DNA of 41,629 bases. Source: an uncultured Lachnospiraceae bacterium (GTDB lineage Bacteria; Bacillota; Clostridia; Lachnospirales; Lachnospiraceae). Position 1 is the first letter of the stretch, and each line of letters begins with the position of its first letter. Positions 1-7,737 of the stretch are shown in pieces. A program made the translations under genes and the position numbers. The DNA is taken from NCBI GenBank assembly GCA_947567595.1, contig CANOMQ010000038.1, positions 1-41,629 of the forward strand, in the 5' to 3' direction. The notes below the pieces were generated by a model. The model searched no databases. It saw only the letters and a program-made list of their open reading frames with translations, and was not told the DNA's origin.

Positions 1-17
1 AGACGGGAGGTGCAGGA

Positions 18-245
18 TTGTATTTCAGATACAGCAGTATAGAAACAGATTATTTAAAAAGCAAAGATAAGACTTTAGCGGAGGTTATTGATAAAATCGG
101 TCACATAGAGCGTGAAACTGACATAGATTTATTTTCCTCTGTCATACACCACATCATAGGACAGCAGATTTCCACAAAAGCACAGGCTACCATATGGCAG
201 CGAATGAGCGACTGCTTCGGGGAGGTAAACGCCGATAATATATCG
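18..245 (+). pseudogene. DNA-3-methyladenine glycosylase II (AlkA-like), N-terminal fragment
   Basis: Residues 1-76 of the reading frame match my recollection of the front of AlkA-family base-excision glycosylases, including the stretch HHIIGQQISTKAQATIW in the first helical domain. The likely start is TTG at 18, because GGGAGG sits at 5-10 with normal spacing. The family is about 200-280 residues long and carries the helix-hairpin-helix and catalytic Asp in its second half. Here the homology stops after NADNIS (about 245), and the frame continues directly into transposase sequence. The glycosylase should therefore be inactive. The family call is recognition from sequence and the loss of activity is inference. 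Confidence 0.8.
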
Positions 246-536
246 TGCTGTTTGACACACTGGAAGAAAGATGAATCCGGACAACACGTCCGTAAAAGTG
301 TGCCTACCACAAAGAAAGGCTCTCCCTATCTGCGCAAGACCCTCTTCCAGATCATGGACGGCCTTATCAAACGTTCCCCCGTGGATGATCCCGTTTATGC
401 TTTCATGGACAAGAAGCGGGCACAGGGCAAGCCTTATTACGTCTACATGACTGCCGGGGCAAACAAGTTCCTCCGCATCTATTACGGTCGGGTGAAAGAG
501 TATCTTTCTACACTTACAGAAACCGAAGAAACCTAA
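246..536 (+). pseudogene. IS110-family transposase, C-terminal fragment fused in frame to the alkA fragment
   Basis: From about residue 85 of the chimeric frame the protein has the typical end of IS110-family transposases (Transposase_20 region): ESGQ, KKGSPYLRKTLFQ, DDPVYAFMDKKRA and YMTAGANKFLRIYYGRVKEYL. A full IS110 transposase is about 400 residues, so the DEDD RuvC-like N-terminal half is gone. The junction lies between 246 and 269. No stop separates the two parts, so one 172-residue chimera could be made from the alkA start. IS110 elements lack classical terminal inverted repeats, so the element ends cannot be fixed by eye. It is probably a deletion scar and not a mobile copy. Confidence 0.8.
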
Positions 537-541
537 CATAA

Positions 542-1704
542 GAACCGATAACGAAACAGGAAATTACAACGGAGCCGGAACCGGAAAGTACAGTCGAACC
601 GGAGGTTAGTCAGTCCGAACCGAAATCCGCAGCGAAACCGGAAACGGCAACCGAATGCCTTTCGGAGCAAAGTACGGAACCGGAAAGCGAATCGGATACT
701 TCTGACGAACGCATGGTACAGGTAAAACCAACACAGCCCCCGCAAACTCCGCCGACTGCCACAGAACCCGATTTGGTGTCTACGGGCGCGGAATTGACAA
801 ACTGGCTGGAAGCGCATCAAAACACAGGCGGCACGGCGAAGCTGACGGACAATATCGTGTTGGACAGCTACTATTTTTTCTGCCCTGATGCAATTAACAT
901 GCCCGCTCTTTTTGTTGACGCCGACTGCTACACGATTACCGTGACAGAAGAAATTACGTTTATAAGCGATGCGCATCTCACCTTTTACGGGCAGGAGCAG
1001 GAAAAGGGCATCTTTTATATTGCAAAAGGCGGACTGCTTTTTCTCGAAAATATTGCAGTGGAGGGCGGACAAAACGCGTTGTGGCAGGAGGAGGGCGCCG
1101 GCTTGTCTGTAAAGGACTGCCGTGTGTCGGGTAATGTGCATTATGCCAAAACGCCGTTTGTGATTCGGGCGGATACCGACTGTGTCCTTGTGGAAAAAGG
1201 ACAGACGGCGGGCGATGCCCTTCCGGGGCAAGTCCAATGCGTTGTCAACCGTCAGGGAGAAGTTCTCCACAACGAACTGCTTCCCGTTTCGTGGAATTTG
1301 GAAGGAAACAAGACCCGGCAGAAAAAACGGCTGCGTTTTGAGGCACAGGGCACGTCTTTGAATGCGGTATCGAAGGAATCGCTGTCCTGTACCGTCGCGT
1401 ACCATGATTATCCGCTGACCTTTTTGGAGGTCAAGGCAATTCAAAGCCTAACCCAGTGTCAGTTTCGGGGAGGGTATGCAAAGCCTGTTGACGTGCTGCC
1501 AATTCAGGTTGCAACCGAATATTCCTTCGACGGGAAAAACTGGATTACCTATGATGAACATATGGTATCCAATGCTCTTGATGCATTTTTTATGGGGTTT
1601 GAGACAAGTAAGTGGGACACTGCGCAAAACCCTTACGTTTATATTCGCCTGCATTGGAAGGATAACGGCAAAAAGCGGTTTTCCAATGTGCTGCGTTATG
1701 CAGC
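542..1704 (+). pseudogene. Secreted surface-protein fragment lacking both ends
   Basis: The frame is open from just after a TAA at 539-541. It begins with a Glu/Pro/Thr/Ser-rich low-complexity stretch (about 542-760) such as usually follows a signal peptide in surface proteins, but no signal peptide, start codon or ribosome site precedes it. ATG at 713 lies inside the low-complexity part and is a poor start. The middle (FVDADCYTITVTEEITF, LTFYGQ, VEGGQNALW) has the short strand-turn rhythm of a beta-helix or adhesin domain; I do not recognise a named family. Near 1704 the frame runs into antisense sequence of the response regulator and ends at 1780. The upstream edge abuts the IS110 fragment. 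It is probably dead. Confidence 0.6.
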
Positions 1705-2360
1705 CCAAAATAGCGCTTCGTTTGGATATAGTCGTGGTCGGGACACAGGTCAAACAGCTTTTTGCGGATACGCGCCATAATCACCTGCAGCGATTTCTGT
1801 CCTTTGTTGATAGGCGCCTTCCAAACCGTGTCGTAAATTTGGTCGGGCGTAAATATTTCCCCCGGGTGCCTTGCAAGAAAGTAGAGCACATCAAATTCGT
1901 AGGAGGAAAAATCGATGGAGCGCGTATCATAGCTTACATTGTGTGAGGCAGGACAAATAGAAAGCAGACCGTAGGTTAGCACTCGCGGCGGTTCGGCTAC
2001 CCTTCCGGAACGAATGCGTGCCTGTACCCGCAGCTCCAGCTCCCGCAGACTGTAAGGCTTGCACACATAGTCGTCGCCGCCGACAGACAGTCCCCGCACA
2101 CGGCTTTCCTCCTGCGTGTAACCCGAGAGAAACACAATCGGAATGCCGGTTTTTGCGCGTATTTTTTCGCACAGCGCAAAGCCGTCCATATCCGGCAAAT
2201 CCACATCTAAAACAACACAGTCCAGCGCATTGGAGAAAATAATCGTTTCCGCCTCCAACGCCGTCTTTGCGCAGACAGTCTCATTTCCGGCTGAGCGGAA
2301 ATAGGTCTGGTTGTCCTTTAATATCATTGCGCCGTCATCTACCAGTAAAATTTTGTCCAT
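1590..2360 (-). CDS. OmpR/PhoB-type response regulator with a replaced C-terminal tail
   Basis: This is a two-component regulator. The receiver domain (residues 1-115) has acidic residues D8/D9, phospho-acceptor D52 in VVLDVDLPDMDG and K101 in CKPYS. The winged-helix DNA-binding domain (about 125-219) contains YEFDVLYFLARHPGEIFT and ARIRKKLFDL. Family members end with a GYRF-like beta hairpin shortly after the position of KRYFG. Here, after G219 (1704), the frame switches to about 37 residues that are antisense of the neighbouring surface-protein fragment. The last wing strand is therefore replaced and DNA binding may be damaged. No partner kinase is adjacent. The promoter is probably the extended -10 at 2418-2426. 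Confidence 0.75.
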   Translation of the reverse strand: MDKILLVDDGAMILKDNQTYFRSAGNETVCAKTALEAETIIFSNALDCVVLDVDLPDMDGFALCEKIRAKTGIPIVFLSGYTQEESRVRGLSVGGDDYVCKPYSLRELELRVQARIRSGRVAEPPRVLTYGLLSICPASHNVSYDTRSIDFSSYEFDVLYFLARHPGEIFTPDQIYDTVWKAPINKGQKSLQVIMARIRKKLFDLCPDHDYIQTKRYFGLHNAAHWKTAFCRYPSNAGEYKRKGFAQCPTYLSQTP

Positions 2361-2417
2361 GTTTATTCCTCACATTGTCTGACTCTGAAAAACAGTTTGT
2401 AGAAACGTTTTTCAATT

Positions 2418-2426
2418 AGTATAGCA
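2418..2426 (-). promoter_or_regulatory. Extended -10 promoter element of the response regulator
   Basis: On the minus strand the sequence reads TGCTATACT, an extended -10 box about 58-66 bases upstream of the ATG at 2360. The matching -35 hexamer is poor, which is common for extended -10 promoters. Repeat copy 1 (2461-2484) lies just upstream, where an activator could bind. Confidence 0.45.
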
Positions 2427-2460
2427 TAAAAACGGTTAAATTAATTTTATTTTGCGTTCC

Positions 2461-2484
2461 GAAGATTAACGTCAGGTTACAATT
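2461..2484 (+). repeat. 24-bp direct repeat, copy 1
   Basis: The sequence matches 3708-3731 at 22 of 24 positions in the same orientation. Its core, TAACGTCAGGT, is identical in both copies. In this copy a small dyad TAAC-N5-GTTA is present. The two copies bracket the Rpn-family gene and its promoter. Confidence 0.7.
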
Positions 2485-2619
2485 TGGGAAATATAGGGGT
2501 GCACTTAGAAACATATGGAAGTAAAAGAATATGATAAAGTATATGGGTGGGGGGTATGTCTAAAAGGAATGTGGATGTGCATATCAATGAGTACGCAGCC
2601 CCCGTGAATCGGATAACTG

Positions 2620-3579
2620 TTAAACAGTCTGTTTCCCGAACATTTCAAAATATTCCTGTGCCTTTTGCAAGGACAGGTTCAGCTTGTTTTGGAGCCTTTG
2701 CACGATGTCCTCTTCGGAAAGCCCAAAATCAAGCCCTGTTTCAATGATACCCTCTGCCTTACCGTCTTTTGCAATTTCATCAAATAAAGTGCACATGGTA
2801 ATCTCCCCTTTCTTGGATAATGCATTATAATCAAGTTTACAGTTTGTTGCGCCTGCTACAGTCATGACAATTGTTTTGTCCACGTTATGCTTTGCCGCGT
2901 ATTCTATGACTTTTCTTCTTGCTTCTATCTTTGATATGTTTTTTTCAAGGACGACTTTTAACATATCGAAGAAAACAATATTATTCATGTTGTGGAGTAT
3001 CAGGTCATTCTGCCGCGCTTCCACAAGCAGTATTTTATAGTCATTCACAAATGGTTTCATCTTTTCAGGAATGTCCAGCATTTCGTGAAGGGTAGTCGCT
3101 CCGTCCCAAGGCTCATCGCCATAATAGACAACAACGGTGATAACAGGGATAAATTTATCTGTCTTTTTCATTCGTGAGAGGTATTCATTTTTGTCCAGCC
3201 CGTCAGATGTTTGGTATTTTTTTGCATTGCTGTCGTATTGTTTCTTATATGCGCCACAATCATAAGTCATGACGCGCATAGGCATAGCGTAATGGACATG
3301 CTCCTGATTTTCAATTCCAAGCATTACCAACTCTACGCCGTATGTCAGGGAACGTTTGCATATTTTGATATTATCCCTAACCGCCTGAATACTTTCCACA
3401 TAATCTTTATGATTCAGTACCGAGGATTCTTCCGTATCAACATCTTCTAATTCGTCAGGAGAAATAACCTGCTCTCCGCCAAACAGAACTGCATTAAAGA
3501 AGTCCGCAAACTGTTCGTTGTCACGCCGATAATTCTTCAATACGGTATCGGGCTTTAAATTCTGTGTTTTCTTTGCCAT
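2620..3579 (-). CDS. Rpn-family recombination-promoting nuclease / PD-(D/E)XK putative transposase
   Basis: The 319-residue protein has the family's N-terminal signature: LKNYRRDNEQFADFFNAVLF, GGEQVISPDELEDVDTE, then VELVMLGIENQ with the acidic and ENQ residues of the PD-(D/E)XK core, then PVITVVVYYG. A helical C-terminal half ends in EDIVQRLQNKLNLSLQKAQEYF. Rpn proteins studied in E. coli are DNA endonucleases that promote RecA-independent recombination; activity here is inferred. The start at 3579 is supported by an AAAGGA ribosome site and a strong promoter at 3609-3637. Length is normal for the family. It is the only undamaged gene in the first 5.7 kb. Confidence 0.85.
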   Translation of the reverse strand: MAKKTQNLKPDTVLKNYRRDNEQFADFFNAVLFGGEQVISPDELEDVDTEESSVLNHKDYVESIQAVRDNIKICKRSLTYGVELVMLGIENQEHVHYAMPMRVMTYDCGAYKKQYDSNAKKYQTSDGLDKNEYLSRMKKTDKFIPVITVVVYYGDEPWDGATTLHEMLDIPEKMKPFVNDYKILLVEARQNDLILHNMNNIVFFDMLKVVLEKNISKIEARRKVIEYAAKHNVDKTIVMTVAGATNCKLDYNALSKKGEITMCTLFDEIAKDGKAEGIIETGLDFGLSEEDIVQRLQNKLNLSLQKAQEYFEMFGKQTV

Positions 3580-3608
3580 TCAGTAAATCCTTTCTTTTGT
3601 GTACTCCT

Positions 3609-3637
3609 AGTATACTATCAAAGCCTGCGGATTTCAA
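3609..3637 (-). promoter_or_regulatory. Vegetative promoter of the Rpn-family gene
   Basis: On the minus strand TTGAAA (3637-3632) is followed after 17 bases by TATACT (3614-3609), about 30 bases before the start codon. This is close to the sigma-A consensus. Confidence 0.75.
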
Positions 3638-3707
3638 GACCTGCAAAGCGGGAGATTGGGGCGTTATTTTGTCACATTCTTATCACATTTTTACTTTTTA
3701 TGCTCCC

Positions 3708-3731
3708 GAAAATTAACGTCAGGTAACAATT
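3708..3731 (+). repeat. 24-bp direct repeat, copy 2
   Basis: This is the partner of 2461-2484 with two mismatches. Its right end is read in frame as RQVTI and runs straight into the hydrophobic signal-peptide core of the BspA-like gene. An in-frame TAA inside the repeat (3714-3716) closes that frame upstream. Confidence 0.7.
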
Positions 3732-5093
3732 GCGGTATTGCTTACGGCAGTGCTGATTACGGGAACGGTGTGGAACGCCGCGCCGCTTGACGTGCGGGCG
3801 CAGGAGAATGCCGAAGCGCAGCCGCAGACAGAGGCGGACGCGCAGGAGCAGGAACCGCAGCAGACGCAGCCCGCAGAGGAGGAATCCCCGACGCACGCGG
3901 CGGAAACCGCAAAACCGCAGCAGACGGCAGAAGAACCCGCGGCAGGGCAGACACAGGACGCGGCAGCAGAGCAGGACACAGCGTTAAAACAGGAAACGCC
4001 CGAACGGACAGTCGAGAGCGCCCCCACTGAGGAAGCGCCGTCAGAGAACACGACCGAAACGGCGGAGGAACAGCCCGTGCAGGAGGCGCAAAACACCGCG
4101 GGCAGCGGAAACCTTGCACAGGGTGAAGCTAACCTTGCACAAGGTGAAGGTTGGTCAATCGACGCGGACGGTGTGCTGATAATTGAAACGGACGACGGCT
4201 TTGCGGATTGGGTGAAAAATGGGTTATTGCTTTATTGCCACGAAGTGAAAAAGGCAGTGATAAAAAACAGTGTTCACACAATACCAGAGTGTGCCTTTGG
4301 ATGTTATAACATATGTCAATATATGGTGTCCGTGGAAACACCGGATACGGTAACGGCGATTGAAGCTGACGCTTTTAATGGGTGCATGCAATTACAATCC
4401 ATAGAAATACCGAATACGGTAACGAGTATGGGAGCGAGTGTATTTGCTAGCTGCGGAGCGCTTTCCTCCTGTAAGCTGCCCGAAAACGAAAAATTTACAG
4501 ACATTCCCGCAGGGTGTTTTGAATATTGTGAAAAACTTGCCCAAATCGACATACCGAACAGTGTGACGTCGATTGGTAGGACTGCTTTTTGGGAAACGGG
4601 ACTGACCTCCGTTACCATACCCGCAAAGGTTACAAGTATTGGAGATTCTGCATTTGCATGGTGCGATAAGCTTGAAACCGTATATATGCTCCCCACAGAA
4701 CCGCCAACGCTTGATGGTACTGTTTTTGGAACAAACGGAGGAAGTAGTTCCTGCAAATTCATCACGGACGGAACACAGGGTATTCACGTCCCCGAAAGCA
4801 GTGTTGAGAAATACAAGGCAAACTGGAGCAGATACGAAAAATGCATCGCGGCAGATACACCGCCCGTACAGCATATCCATAAAGACCACAACAACAACGA
4901 CGTTTCCTTCACCGCATGGGACAAAGACGACAGTCTGCCCGATACGGCGGGGAGTTATTATTTGACGAAAGACGTGAAACTCTCTGGGGAATGGAGCGTT
5001 TCGGAAGGGGAAATAAATATTTGTTTAAATGATAATACCATAATAATTAAATACACTATGATTAAGATACCTTCTCATGCAAAAGTTGGATAA
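3717..5093 (+). pseudogene. BspA-like leucine-rich-repeat surface protein lacking its start and C-terminus
   Basis: The frame opens after a TAA at 3714-3716 with RQVTIAVLLTAVLITGTVW, the core of a secretion signal, then DVRAQ as a likely cleavage region. No ATG or good ribosome site precedes it; TTG at 3738 is the only candidate start and lies inside the hydrophobic core. A Gln/Glu/Pro/Thr-rich linker follows (3800-4110), then two copies of NLAQGE. LRR_5 (BspA/treponemal) repeats run from about 4260 to 4720, seen as IEIPNTVTSMGASVFASC, IDIPNSVTSIGRTAFW and VTIPAKVTSIGDSAFAWC. The protein ends abruptly at 5093 where YopX-like sequence begins. No cell-wall sorting signal remains. It is probably silent unless a promoter and start are supplied by recombination. 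Confidence 0.75.
4110..4151 (+). repeat. Two tandem 21-bp units inside the surface-protein gene
   Basis: Two consecutive 21-base units (4110-4130 and 4131-4151) differ at a few positions and each encode NLAQGE plus one residue. They lie at the border between the low-complexity linker and the repeat domain. The cause is probably slippage or local duplication. Confidence 0.75.
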
Positions 5094-5304
5094 AAACGGT
5101 GCTAAGATTTGGGAAAATGACATTTGCAGAATTGGAGAATTTATTTTTAAGGTTTCATTTAAAAATTCTCATTGGTGTTACGAAATTATATCTAAAAATA
5201 TATACTACAATCCGTGGTTTGATTCTCATTGCGGAGATTATTGTGAGGTTATCGGAAGCATTTTTGACAATCCAGAACTTTTGAAAGGAGATGATGCAGA
5301 ATGA
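5077..5304 (+). pseudogene. YopX-like phage protein, C-terminal fragment
   Basis: The 75 codons include LDKNGAKIWENDICRIG and end in EVIGSIFDNPELL. These resemble the second half of YopX-domain proteins of phages and integrative elements, which usually have GLxDKNGKxIYEGDI and a C-terminal xVIGNIYDNPEL. The normal N-terminal half is absent: just upstream the sequence belongs to the BspA-like gene. The join is near 5060-5085. The gene ends in ATGA overlap with the excisionase fragment, so the two were once translated together. Confidence 0.65.
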
Positions 5305-5432
5305 AAGAAGCACCGAGGGTTGAGATAAAGGACAAAATCCTTTTGACCGTAGAAGAAGCGGCGGCATACAGCGGTATCAGTGAAACAAAAATTGCGAAAA
5401 TGAGGCAATTTAAATATTTAAAAAATGTTTAA
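5301..5432 (+). pseudogene. Excisionase (Tn916 Xis-like) N-terminal fragment
   Basis: The 43 codons begin with an ATGA overlap and contain KDKILLTVEEAAAYSGISETKI, the start of the winged-helix fold found in Tn916-type excisionases. Full proteins have about 65-70 residues and continue through the wing to a basic tail. Here the sequence leaves the family after about residue 33 and stops at 5432. GAAAGGAG (5283-5290) provides a ribosome site. No integrase follows, so this is the scar of a lost integrative element. Confidence 0.65.
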
Positions 5433-5724
5433 AATAGAAACGTTAATTCCATAGATATTTTTGCAATATCATGCTATATTATTGATAGAAACAAACGCTG
5501 CACAAACTTTTACTGATTACCGGAACCAACCGGATATTAACTATGAAAAATAAGGAATTATGGAAAAAGAGTGTCAGATATTGACGAGGATACGGTTTCA
5601 GGTTATACTAAAATAAGAACATATATTTGGATAAACAACGAAAACTGTTATATCATACTGGCATGTTGTAAATATGGGAAAACTTTGATAATATAATAGT
5701 ATTACAAAAGGAAAGGGGTTTTTT
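5433..5724. other. Gene-poor AT-rich stretch after the excisionase fragment
   Basis: These 292 bases hold no complete gene. A short open frame near 5572-5697 (reading VSDIDEDTVSGYTKIRTY) looks like possible debris but matches nothing I recognise. TATAAT at 5692-5697 could be part of the promoter for the next gene, although the only -35-like TTGTAA (5666-5671) is at a poor spacing of 20 bases. Confidence 0.4.
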
Positions 5725-6222
5725 ATGAATAATATTGATATTGCAAATGGAATCGTATTCCAAAAAATGGCGATTAGTAAGGAAAGCTTTGATGACCGTC
5801 TTATGAGTCAGAAAAAGGTTTATCTTTTACAGTCTTTAGGAACAGATTTGGGGTATACCTATAATTGGTATGTCCGCGGTCCTTATTCTCCTTCCCTGAC
5901 AAATAATATATATAACAATTTGGAGGTTTTATTAAGCAGTGATTTTAGTCAATATCATTTATCCGAGACGGCGGAAAACAATATAGAAAAAGTAAATTCG
6001 CTTATAAAGGATAAAAAACAGGAATTAGCGGCTGTATCATGGTATGAATTGCTGGCATCCTTACTTTATATTTATAATAATAAAAATAGCTGGAAGGTTG
6101 ATGATAATAAAACGTCGCTTTTTGCTGCGCTTATGAAACAAAAACCTCAGTTTAGTGAAGAACAATGCGATTATGCATTTCAGGTTCTTGAACAAAAAGG
6201 GTTTCTTTTGGCGGGGGCATAG
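5725..6222 (+). CDS. YwgA-like uncharacterised protein
   Basis: The 165-residue soluble protein has NGIVFQKMAISKESFDDRLMSQKKVYLLQSLG and YNWYVRGPYSPSLTNNIY. The pattern of a short helix, then QK.VYLLQ, then W(Y/H)xxGPYS is what I associate with the B. subtilis YwgA group, whose function is not established. The start at ATG 5725 follows GGAAAGGGG at normal spacing. It is followed after 2 bases by an HD phosphohydrolase of the YwfO group; as I recall, B. subtilis also has ywfO and ywgA side by side, which supports a functional pair. The gene is more AT-rich than the chromosomal genes to its right, and it follows directly on mobile-element scars. Confidence 0.55.
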   Translation: MNNIDIANGIVFQKMAISKESFDDRLMSQKKVYLLQSLGTDLGYTYNWYVRGPYSPSLTNNIYNNLEVLLSSDFSQYHLSETAENNIEKVNSLIKDKKQELAAVSWYELLASLLYIYNNKNSWKVDDNKTSLFAALMKQKPQFSEEQCDYAFQVLEQKGFLLAGA

Positions 6223-6224
6223 GC

Positions 6225-7664
6225 ATGACGGACAAACGATTAAAAATTGTAAAATACATTAATGATCCCGTATATGGCGGAATCGGCATTACCCAAATGG
6301 AGTTGGAGCTTATTGATACACCTGTGTTCCAACGGCTAAGAGGCTTAAGGCAGCTAGCGAGGGTAAATTTGGTTTTTCCGGGGGCAGAGCATTCGAGATA
6401 TGTGCACTCATTGGGAGTGCTGCATATTATGGCGTTGATGACAGAGCATTTGTTAAGACTGGATATGCTTTCAGAGGATGATGTTGTAAAAATGCGCGTG
6501 GCGGCGTTGCTGCATGACATAGGACATTATCCTCTTTCTCATTTAGGGGAAAGCGTGTATGGCTATTGCAAGGATAATCAGAATGCAAGCAATATTGTCC
6601 AATTTGCAAATCAGCAGGAGGAGAAGGCTTTATATGAAATGACATCGTCACATTCAAAGTCAGCACATCATGAGCATCTAGGCAAATACATTGTTGCCAA
6701 TAACAGGCAGATTAAAGAAATACTGGAGAAGAATGACTTGGATCCAATCGAAATCGGGGAAATTTTTACAGGTGAATTTGGTTCCAGAAACATGGTATAT
6801 ACACAGTTGCTGCATTCAAGCTTAGATGCTGACCGATTAGATTATCTATTAAGAGATTCTTATCAGACAGGCGTTAAGTATGGCTTGGTGGATTTACAAT
6901 ATTTAATCAGGTTATTAATGGTTGAGGAAGAAGCGGAAGGGCGTAAGGTGCTGGTGTGTAATAAGAAAGGTCAGCATGTTGTGGAACATTTTCTGATGTC
7001 AAGATACTTCCATTATTCCCAAGTTATTTTTCACAAGACGAATACTGCATTTGAGGGAATGATAAAATGTATGTATATCAAATTGGTTCAGAGTGGGGCA
7101 TTTCTATACCGTTCTTTAGAGGATATTCATGCCAGTGTTAACAGTGAGGATTTTTTGAAATTTAATGATGCTTTTTTGGAGGTGTCATTGAAGAAGCATT
7201 ATGACAGCACGAATGATGAAGTATTTAAGAGATTATATGAAATGTACCGGGACAGGATTCGTCCTAAAGTAATATTTGATGCAAAGGATTTGTATCAGGA
7301 ATCTCCTTCTCCGGAGTTCTCGGTTTTAAAATGGGAGCTAAAGAAAAACCCGGATAAGATTACGAATATTATTGGACATAACAGGTGGGGGTATCAGATT
7401 ATTCCGATTACGATTGAAAAAATTCATAGTAGTTATGGGGTGACAGAAAAGAATGCGGATATTGAGGATTTGCGTGAGGCTGTGAAGCTGTATGATCCGG
7501 ACAGTAAAGAGATTTCTTATTTAGCAGGCGACAGGCTGTCAGTTGTCAGCAGGCTTGCAAATTATAAAAGTGAGTTCATCAGAATTTACGTGTTGGAAGA
7601 GAAAGGGCAGGCGAATGATTATGATAGGATGCATAGGGAAATAAAAGCTTTGATTACGTCGTAA
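6225..7664 (+). CDS. HD-domain phosphohydrolase (COG1078/YwfO-like, dNTPase-related)
   Basis: The 479-residue protein begins NDPVYGGIGITQMELELIDTPVFQRLRGLRQL, typical of the COG1078 HD family related to dNTP triphosphohydrolases and SAMHD1. The metal site is visible as H61 (in EHSRYVHSLGV), H97-D98 (LLHDIGHYPLSH) and D201 (LDADRLDYLLRD). Enterococcal and human relatives hydrolyse dNTPs. The substrate here is unknown. It lies 2 bases after the YwgA-like gene and they must form one operon. The first ~300 residues hold the catalytic core; the C-terminal part (from about 330) is the family's accessory region. The possible role is control of nucleotide pools or phage defence, by inference from family and setting. 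Confidence 0.8.
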   Translation: MTDKRLKIVKYINDPVYGGIGITQMELELIDTPVFQRLRGLRQLARVNLVFPGAEHSRYVHSLGVLHIMALMTEHLLRLDMLSEDDVVKMRVAALLHDIGHYPLSHLGESVYGYCKDNQNASNIVQFANQQEEKALYEMTSSHSKSAHHEHLGKYIVANNRQIKEILEKNDLDPIEIGEIFTGEFGSRNMVYTQLLHSSLDADRLDYLLRDSYQTGVKYGLVDLQYLIRLLMVEEEAEGRKVLVCNKKGQHVVEHFLMSRYFHYSQVIFHKTNTAFEGMIKCMYIKLVQSGAFLYRSLEDIHASVNSEDFLKFNDAFLEVSLKKHYDSTNDEVFKRLYEMYRDRIRPKVIFDAKDLYQESPSPEFSVLKWELKKNPDKITNIIGHNRWGYQIIPITIEKIHSSYGVTEKNADIEDLREAVKLYDPDSKEISYLAGDRLSVVSRLANYKSEFIRIYVLEEKGQANDYDRMHREIKALITS

Positions 7665-7737
7665 TATCATATTTTGACCGGAGGCGTACACTTCCATAGT
7701 GCATTGTTTGTGGGAATCACGATTAGGGTATAAGGTT

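Noticed and set aside
533-1444. 303-codon minus-strand frame opposite the surface-protein fragment
   Set aside because: It is a string of Arg/Phe/Cys produced by the Glu/Pro/Ser codons of the plus strand; no start site and no family.
2547-2630. Possible short gene front (MSKRNVDVHINEYAAP) behind GGGGGG
   Set aside because: It looks like a start of a mobilisation-type gene but runs into the antisense of the Rpn gene after some 20 codons; too short to support.
3738-4110. Gln/Glu-rich repeats taken as a CRISPR or satellite array
   Set aside because: The repetition is in codons for a low-complexity protein linker and has no regular unit or spacers.
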